This document shows positions 59,383 through 64,000 of a stretch of DNA of 64,000 nt, piece by piece (the stretch's first letter is position 1; every line of letters begins with the position of its first letter). Location: NCBI RefSeq assembly GCF_005222835.1, contig NZ_STGA01000016.1:1-64000 (forward strand), written 5' to 3'. Below the pieces are notes generated by a model, which worked only from the letters and a program-made list of their open reading frames with translations, had not been told where the DNA came from and searched no databases. The DNA is from Rhizobium sp. FKY42. Lineage in GTDB: Bacteria > Pseudomonadota > Alphaproteobacteria > Rhizobiales > Rhizobiaceae. Both the position numbers and the translations under genes were made by a program.

Positions 59383-61158
59383 GTGTGTGGCATCTGCGGA
59401 GAAATTCGGTTCGACGGCACTCAGCCTTCCCCCATGGTTCAAGCACAGATGATGGAGGCGATCGCGCCTCGCGGGCCAGATGGTTCGGGTCTCGTCATTC
59501 ATGGTTCAACTGCACTTGCGCATCGGCGCTTGTCAATTATTGATCTGAGTGAAAAGGCGCGCCAACCGATGGTGGATGGCGAACTCGGTCTGACGATTGC
59601 CTTCAACGGCTGCATCTACAACTACCCGCAACTGCGTCAGGAACTGGAAGAGCGCGGCTATCGCTTCTTCTCGCATGGCGATACGGAGGTTATCCTCAAG
59701 GCGTGGCATGCCTGGGGCATTGATTGCGTGAAGCGCTTCCACGGCATGTTTGCCTTCGTGATTCACGAACGCGACACAAACCGTGTTGTGATGGCCCGCG
59801 ACCGCTTCGGCATCAAGCCGCTCTATCTGGCGAAAGTCGATGGCGCGCTGCGCTTTTCATCCTTCCTTCCTGCGCTTGTTCAAGGCGGCGGCGTCGACAC
59901 GTCCATCGACCGCATAGCGCTGCATCACTATATGAGCTTTCACGCCGTCGTGCCGCCGCCGCGCACGATCCTGAACGGCATCAAGAAGTTTCCGCCTGCA
60001 ACAATCCGCGTGATCGAAGCCGATGGCCGCGAGAGCGATACGCGTTACTGGAACCCGCCCTACGAGCGCGACCCTTACATGGCAGGGCTTTCTCGCGAAG
60101 ACTGGCGCGATCTGGTGCTGGATTCGCTGCGCACCGCCGTGAAGCGCCGCATGGTGGCCGATGTGCCAGTCGGCGTGCTTCTCTCGGGCGGCGTGGATTC
60201 CAGCATCATCACCGGCCTTCTGGCTGAGCAGGGTCAGAACGATCTGATGACCTTCTCTGTTGGCTTCGAGGAAGCCAATGGCGAAAAAGGCGATGAATTC
60301 GTCTATTCGGACCTGATCGCCAGGCATTTCGGCACCGACCATCACAAAATCTTTGTGCCATCCGACCAGTTGATGGCCGCCCTTCCCGGTGTGATCTCTG
60401 CCATGTCGGAACCCATGGTTTCCTATGACAATGTGGGCTTCTATCTGCTGGCCAAAGAGGTTTCGAAGCACATCCGTGTCGTGCAGTCCGGCCAGGGTGC
60501 CGATGAGGTCTTCGGCGGCTATCACTGGTATCCGCCCCTCGGAAACTCAAAAGACGTCGTGAGCGACTATGCCCGTGTGTTCTTCGACCGCAGCCATGCG
60601 ACACTGAAGACGCAGCTGGGTGATGACTGGATCGCCGACCACGATGCAAGTCTTGAACTGGCGCGCGCTCATCTCACGCAGCCGGAGGCAGCAACGCCGG
60701 TGGATGCAGCCCTTCGTCTCGACAGCCAGGTCATGCTGGTGGACGATCCGGTCAAGCGCGTCGACAACATGACGATGGCCTGGGGGCTCGAGGCACGCGT
60801 TCCCTTCCTCGATCATGAACTGGTGGAACTGGCCGCGAAAATTCCACCGGAATTCAAGCTGAACGAAGGCGGCAAGGGCGTGCTCAAGGACGCTGCCCGC
60901 CTTGTCGTGCCGAATGAGGTGATCGACCGCAAGAAGGGCTATTTCCCCGTTCCGCAACTGAAATATGTCGATGGACCCTATCTGGAAATGGTGCGCGACG
61001 CGCTGTCTTCGCAGGCTGCCCGCGAACGCGGCATTTTCCGCAAGGATTATCTCGACCGGTTGTTTGCCAATCCCTCCGATCACATCACGCCGCTGCAGGG
61101 TTCCGAACTCTGGCAGGTGGGCCTTCTGGAATTGTGGCTGCAGGCGCAGGGAGTTTGA
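59383..61158 (+). CDS. asnO: N-acetylglutaminylglutamine amide synthase (asparagine-synthetase-like)
   Basis: A 591-residue AsnB-like amidotransferase. The GTG start is followed at once by the nucleophile Cys2 (MCGICGEIRF), with RGPDGSG and FNGCIYNY in the glutaminase domain, and VLLSGGVDSSIITGLL as the PP-loop of the synthetase domain. GADEVFGGYHWYPP and TMAWGLEARVPFLDHELVELAAKIP follow. In S. meliloti AsnO amidates N-acetylglutaminylglutamine to the osmoprotectant NAGGN. It heads the three-gene osmotic-stress unit; ngg begins 2 bp after its stop. The 59146-59382 region holds its promoter. Confidence 0.92.
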   Translation: MCGICGEIRFDGTQPSPMVQAQMMEAIAPRGPDGSGLVIHGSTALAHRRLSIIDLSEKARQPMVDGELGLTIAFNGCIYNYPQLRQELEERGYRFFSHGDTEVILKAWHAWGIDCVKRFHGMFAFVIHERDTNRVVMARDRFGIKPLYLAKVDGALRFSSFLPALVQGGGVDTSIDRIALHHYMSFHAVVPPPRTILNGIKKFPPATIRVIEADGRESDTRYWNPPYERDPYMAGLSREDWRDLVLDSLRTAVKRRMVADVPVGVLLSGGVDSSIITGLLAEQGQNDLMTFSVGFEEANGEKGDEFVYSDLIARHFGTDHHKIFVPSDQLMAALPGVISAMSEPMVSYDNVGFYLLAKEVSKHIRVVQSGQGADEVFGGYHWYPPLGNSKDVVSDYARVFFDRSHATLKTQLGDDWIADHDASLELARAHLTQPEAATPVDAALRLDSQVMLVDDPVKRVDNMTMAWGLEARVPFLDHELVELAAKIPPEFKLNEGGKGVLKDAARLVVPNEVIDRKKGYFPVPQLKYVDGPYLEMVRDALSSQAARERGIFRKDYLDRLFANPSDHITPLQGSELWQVGLLELWLQAQGV

Positions 61159-61160
61159 CC

Positions 61161-62957
61161 ATGACGACCAAGACCACGGAGCGAATGCAGCGGTTTCGAA
61201 GCGAAAAGGCAGTGGCACACCGGCTGAAACGCAAGCGGTTCGAATCTCTTCGCAAAACCGGCCAGACCTATGACGATGGCCCCGCGCCTTCTGCCTGTGT
61301 GGATTGTGGCTGGGGCCGATTGATCTTCGCCCAGACCTTTGACGATTCCGTCGAACTGGTCTCCGCATTGAGGGAAGAAGCGCCTGAGCACCGCGATATC
61401 GCGGTTTATGTGGGCGATCCGCATGTTCTTCTGGCCGAAGCGCCGCAGGAGATCTTTCTCGATCCGTCGCATACATTCCGGTTGGATCTTTCCACCTATC
61501 GCTCCAGCCGTCGCGCCGTTCGTGGCTTTTTTGTGCGTCGCCTGACCTCAGAAGCAGATGCGCGCGCTGTCAACCGCATCTATTCGTCTCGCGGAATGGT
61601 GCCGGTTCGTCCTGACTTTTTCTGGTCCAACCGCGACAATCGCGTCATCACCTATCTGGTGGCGGAAGACGAACAGACGGGCGAGGTGATCGGCACCGTA
61701 ACCGGCATCGACCATATCCGCGCCTTCTCCGATCCCGAACAAGGGGCTTCCCTTTGGTGCCTTGCCGTTGATCCGCAGGCGCGCCACGCCGGTATTGGAG
61801 AGACGCTGGTGCGTAGACTGGGTGAACATTTCAAGGCGCGTGGCAATGCCTTCATGGATCTATCCGTACTGCATGACAACGAACAGGCGATTGCACTGTA
61901 TGAGAAGCTTGGCTTTCGCCGTATTCCAGCCTTCTCCGTCAAGCGCAAGAATTCCATCAACGAGCGCCTCTATGCCAGCCCGCTGGAAGCCTATGACGCG
62001 CTGAACCCTTATGCGCGGCTGCTGGTAGACGAGGCCCGCCGCCGCGGCGTGCATGTGGAAATTACCGATGCGGAAGGTGGCTTCTTCCGGCTTTCCCATG
62101 GCGGGCGCTCCGTTCACTGCCGCGAGAGCCTGACCGAACTGACATCCGGTGTTGCCATGTCGATCTGTGATGACAAGGCCGTGACACGCCGTGTCGTGGA
62201 GCGGGCCGGTATTATCGTTCCAGAACAGATGACGGCAGGCGAGGATGAGCAAGCGCTTGTCTCATTTCTTGAAAAACATGGCCGCGTGGTAGTGAAACCT
62301 GCCCGTGGCGAACAGGGCCGCGCCGTGGCCGTTGGTCTTTCTACTCTGGACGAGGTGAAGACTGCCATTCAGGCGGCGCGGGAAGTGTGCGACCGGGTGC
62401 TGATCGAAGCCTGTTTCGACGGTGAAGATCTGCGTCTGGTCGTCATCGATTTCAAGTTGGTGGCTGCGGCCGTACGCCGCCCGCCGCATGTGGTGGGCGA
62501 TGGGCGTTCCACAGTTCGGGAACTGATCGAGCGGCTTTCGCGCCGCCGCGCCGCTGCGACCGGTGGAGAAAGCACCATTCCCGTTGATGCGGAAACCGAG
62601 CGCTGCCTTTCCATGTCCAACGTGACGCTGGACGACGTGCTTGAGGAAGGTCGCGAGATTGCCGTGCGCAAGGCGGCCAATCTTCACACCGGCGGCTCGA
62701 TCCACGATGTCACCGAGATCGTCCATCCGTGTCTGGTGGAAGCGGCAATCAATGCCGCGCGCGCGATCGATATCCCGGTGGTGGGTATCGACTTCATGAT
62801 CAAATCCCCGACAGAGCCGGACTACGTGTTCATCGAGGCGAACGAGCGCCCAGGCTTGGCCAATCACGAGCCGCAGCCGACGGCGGAACGTTTTCTCGAT
62901 CTCCTTTTTCCGCTGTCTGGCCATCGCGCCGCACGTCACGCGCTGGGTCGGATCTGA
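61161..62957 (+). CDS. ngg: N-acetylglutaminylglutamine synthetase (GNAT plus ATP-grasp)
   Basis: A 598-residue bifunctional enzyme. The N-terminal half holds a GNAT acetyltransferase (LWCLAVDPQARHAGIGETLVRRL, LHDNEQAIALYEKLGFRRIP). The C-terminal half is an ATP-grasp ligase (VVVKPARGEQGRAVAVG, RVLIEACFDGEDLRLVVID, PVVGIDFMIKSP, FIEANERPGLANHEP). It acetylates and joins glutamine units to N-acetylglutaminylglutamine, which AsnO then amidates. The start is ATG at 61161, 2 bp after asnO; the upstream in-frame ATG lies inside asnO. Co-transcription with the M42 gene is likely. Confidence 0.92.
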   Translation: MTTKTTERMQRFRSEKAVAHRLKRKRFESLRKTGQTYDDGPAPSACVDCGWGRLIFAQTFDDSVELVSALREEAPEHRDIAVYVGDPHVLLAEAPQEIFLDPSHTFRLDLSTYRSSRRAVRGFFVRRLTSEADARAVNRIYSSRGMVPVRPDFFWSNRDNRVITYLVAEDEQTGEVIGTVTGIDHIRAFSDPEQGASLWCLAVDPQARHAGIGETLVRRLGEHFKARGNAFMDLSVLHDNEQAIALYEKLGFRRIPAFSVKRKNSINERLYASPLEAYDALNPYARLLVDEARRRGVHVEITDAEGGFFRLSHGGRSVHCRESLTELTSGVAMSICDDKAVTRRVVERAGIIVPEQMTAGEDEQALVSFLEKHGRVVVKPARGEQGRAVAVGLSTLDEVKTAIQAAREVCDRVLIEACFDGEDLRLVVIDFKLVAAAVRRPPHVVGDGRSTVRELIERLSRRRAAATGGESTIPVDAETERCLSMSNVTLDDVLEEGREIAVRKAANLHTGGSIHDVTEIVHPCLVEAAINAARAIDIPVVGIDFMIKSPTEPDYVFIEANERPGLANHEPQPTAERFLDLLFPLSGHRAARHALGRI

Positions 62958-62965
62958 GCCAAGCC

Positions 62966-64000
62966 ATGCAGATCACCATCGACGAAAACTATCTGCTGCG
63001 GCAGCTTGCGGCACTGCTGCAGATAGACAGTCCCACCGGTTACACGGATGAAGTGGTTCTCTACTGCGCGGAAGAACTGAAACGCCTTGGCCTTTCGCCA
63101 GAACTGACGCGGCGCGGCGCCATTCGCGCCGTCCGTCAAGGCAGCCGAAGGGCGGGAGCGCGTGCCATCGTCGCCCATGTCGATACGCTGGGCGCGCAGG
63201 TCAAAGCCATCAAGGACAATGGCCGACTGGAACTTGTGCCCATCGGCCATTGGTCAGCCCGTTTTGCCGAAGGTGCGCGGGTGACGATCTATGGCACCGG
63301 GGGCATTCATCGCGGCACCATTCTGCCGCTCAAAGCATCCGGCCATACGTTCAATGAGGAGGTGGACACGCTGCCTGTCGGCTGGTCTTATGTGGAGGTT
63401 CGCATCGACGCAAGGACCCGCACGCCCGATGAAACACTGAAACTCGGCATCGAGGTCGGCGATATCGTCGCCATCGATACGGGCAGCGAGTTTCTGGAAA
63501 ACGGCTTCATCAATTCCCGCCATCTGGATGACAAAGCGGGCGTGGCCATTGCGCTCGCAGCCATCGAGGCGCTGGAACGCGCCGGTGCCAGCACGCCTGT
63601 TGATACGCATTGGCTGTTTACGATTGCGGAAGAAGTCGGCGTTGGTGCCTCCTCCATCGTCACGTCAGAGATTGCCTCCATGCTGACCATCGACAACGGC
63701 ACAACAGCACCGGGGCAGAATTCCTCCGAATTCGGCGCGACGATTGCCATGGCGGACCAGACCGGGCCTTTCGATTTCCACCTGACGCGCAAGCTGGTGG
63801 AGCTTTGCCGCGAAAACCAGATCCCCTACCAGAAGGACGTGTTTCGTTACTATCGCTCCGATTCAGCCTCGGCGCTGGAGGCTGGCCATGATATCCGCAC
63901 CGCCCTTGTTACCTTTGGGGTCGATGCCTCGCATGGTTATGAGCGCATTCATAAACATGCGCTGACCTCAGTGGCGAGGCTGGCAGCGGCTTTTGCAGTC
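62966..64000 (+). CDS. M42-family peptidase of the NAGGN osmoprotectant locus (partial)
   Basis: The frame runs from ATG at 62966 to the window edge without a stop, giving 345 residues. It is a co-catalytic dinuclear metallopeptidase: AHVDTLG (His71, Asp73), HLDDKAG (Asp188), AEEVGVGA (Glu222 and Glu223), LTIDNGT (Asp243) and a His in DASHGYER. This M42 type (trio_M42_hydro) accompanies asnO and ngg in many bacteria. It probably degrades or trims the NAGGN dipeptide, or regulates its level. It starts 8 bp after ngg, in the same operon. The C-terminus lies beyond the right edge. Confidence 0.9.
   Translation, partial: MQITIDENYLLRQLAALLQIDSPTGYTDEVVLYCAEELKRLGLSPELTRRGAIRAVRQGSRRAGARAIVAHVDTLGAQVKAIKDNGRLELVPIGHWSARFAEGARVTIYGTGGIHRGTILPLKASGHTFNEEVDTLPVGWSYVEVRIDARTRTPDETLKLGIEVGDIVAIDTGSEFLENGFINSRHLDDKAGVAIALAAIEALERAGASTPVDTHWLFTIAEEVGVGASSIVTSEIASMLTIDNGTTAPGQNSSEFGATIAMADQTGPFDFHLTRKLVELCRENQIPYQKDVFRYYRSDSASALEAGHDIRTALVTFGVDASHGYERIHKHALTSVARLAAAFAV

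Noticed and set aside
1-64000. CRISPR array, tRNA, rRNA, prophage, transposase or integrase genes
   Set aside because: I saw no spaced direct-repeat array, no cloverleaf or rRNA-like sequence and no recombinase or transposase motif anywhere in the window.

Overview
The window reads as a rhizobial (Alphaproteobacteria, Rhizobiaceae: Agrobacterium/Rhizobium type) replicon. Signs are the high GC content with long antisense shadow frames, a hybrid FixL / FixK / FxkR-like oxygen-response set, the asnO-ngg-M42 genes for N-acetylglutaminylglutamine amide, and copies of a small mosaic repeat with conserved core 'GCGGTTTTGC'. There are no rRNA, tRNA, ribosomal-protein or replication genes and no insertion sequence. 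The content is almost entirely transport, catabolism, respiration and regulation, which would suit a secondary chromosome or megaplasmid (inference).

Layout. 0.3-2.0 kb: HWE histidine kinase. 2.2-8.8 kb: TctABC tripartite tricarboxylate transporter with its own DctB/DctD-type two-component system, all on the minus strand. 9.1-13.4 kb: envelope/stress block with a YciE-like ferritin-fold protein and a phospholipase D / YbhN-like / YbhP-like trio. 13.7-16.2 kb: cyanide-insensitive-type cydAB oxidase with a 36-residue DUF2474 subunit. 16.2-24.2 kb: cupin-type repressor, NtaA-like flavin monooxygenase, MFS carrier, polar-amino-acid ABC transporter and aminotransferase, probably one amino-acid-derivative catabolic module. 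24.4-26.2 kb: SbmA/BacA/YddA-type ABC protein whose ATPase motifs are all degenerate. 26.3-28.5 kb: GAF-PAS-GGDEF(degenerate)-EAL protein. 28.5-32.0 kb: haem-PAS hybrid kinase, FixK-type regulator and OmpR-type regulator, with a GTTACA direct repeat between the last two.

32.1-36.7 kb: adenine deaminase and nucleoside hydrolase under a LacI regulator, plus a small ORF coupled on both sides. 37.0-38.5 kb: cysG. 38.5-41.3 kb: treZ next to a decayed malQ (nonsense codon, internal deletion, frameshift). 41.4-43.6 kb: hydratase and MHS-type carrier. 43.9-48.9 kb: cyoABCD plus SURF1, a second quinol-oxidase locus. 49.5-57.9 kb: non-phosphorylating L-fucose pathway (dehydrogenase, lactonase, dehydratase, SDR, hydrolase) with a FadR-type regulator and a UxaA-like dehydratase. 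58.0-59.1 kb: serine-rich coiled-coil protein and TetR regulator. 59.4-64.0 kb: osmoprotectant locus asnO, ngg and an M42 peptidase that runs off the right edge.

The most interesting points are the likely pseudo-ATPase exporter, the O2-sensing trio with its putative K-box, the decaying malQ beside a treZ whose Shine-Dalgarno sits in a predicted hairpin, the GAFTGA-to-GAFPGA change in the tct activator, and several near-perfect palindromes next to regulators.
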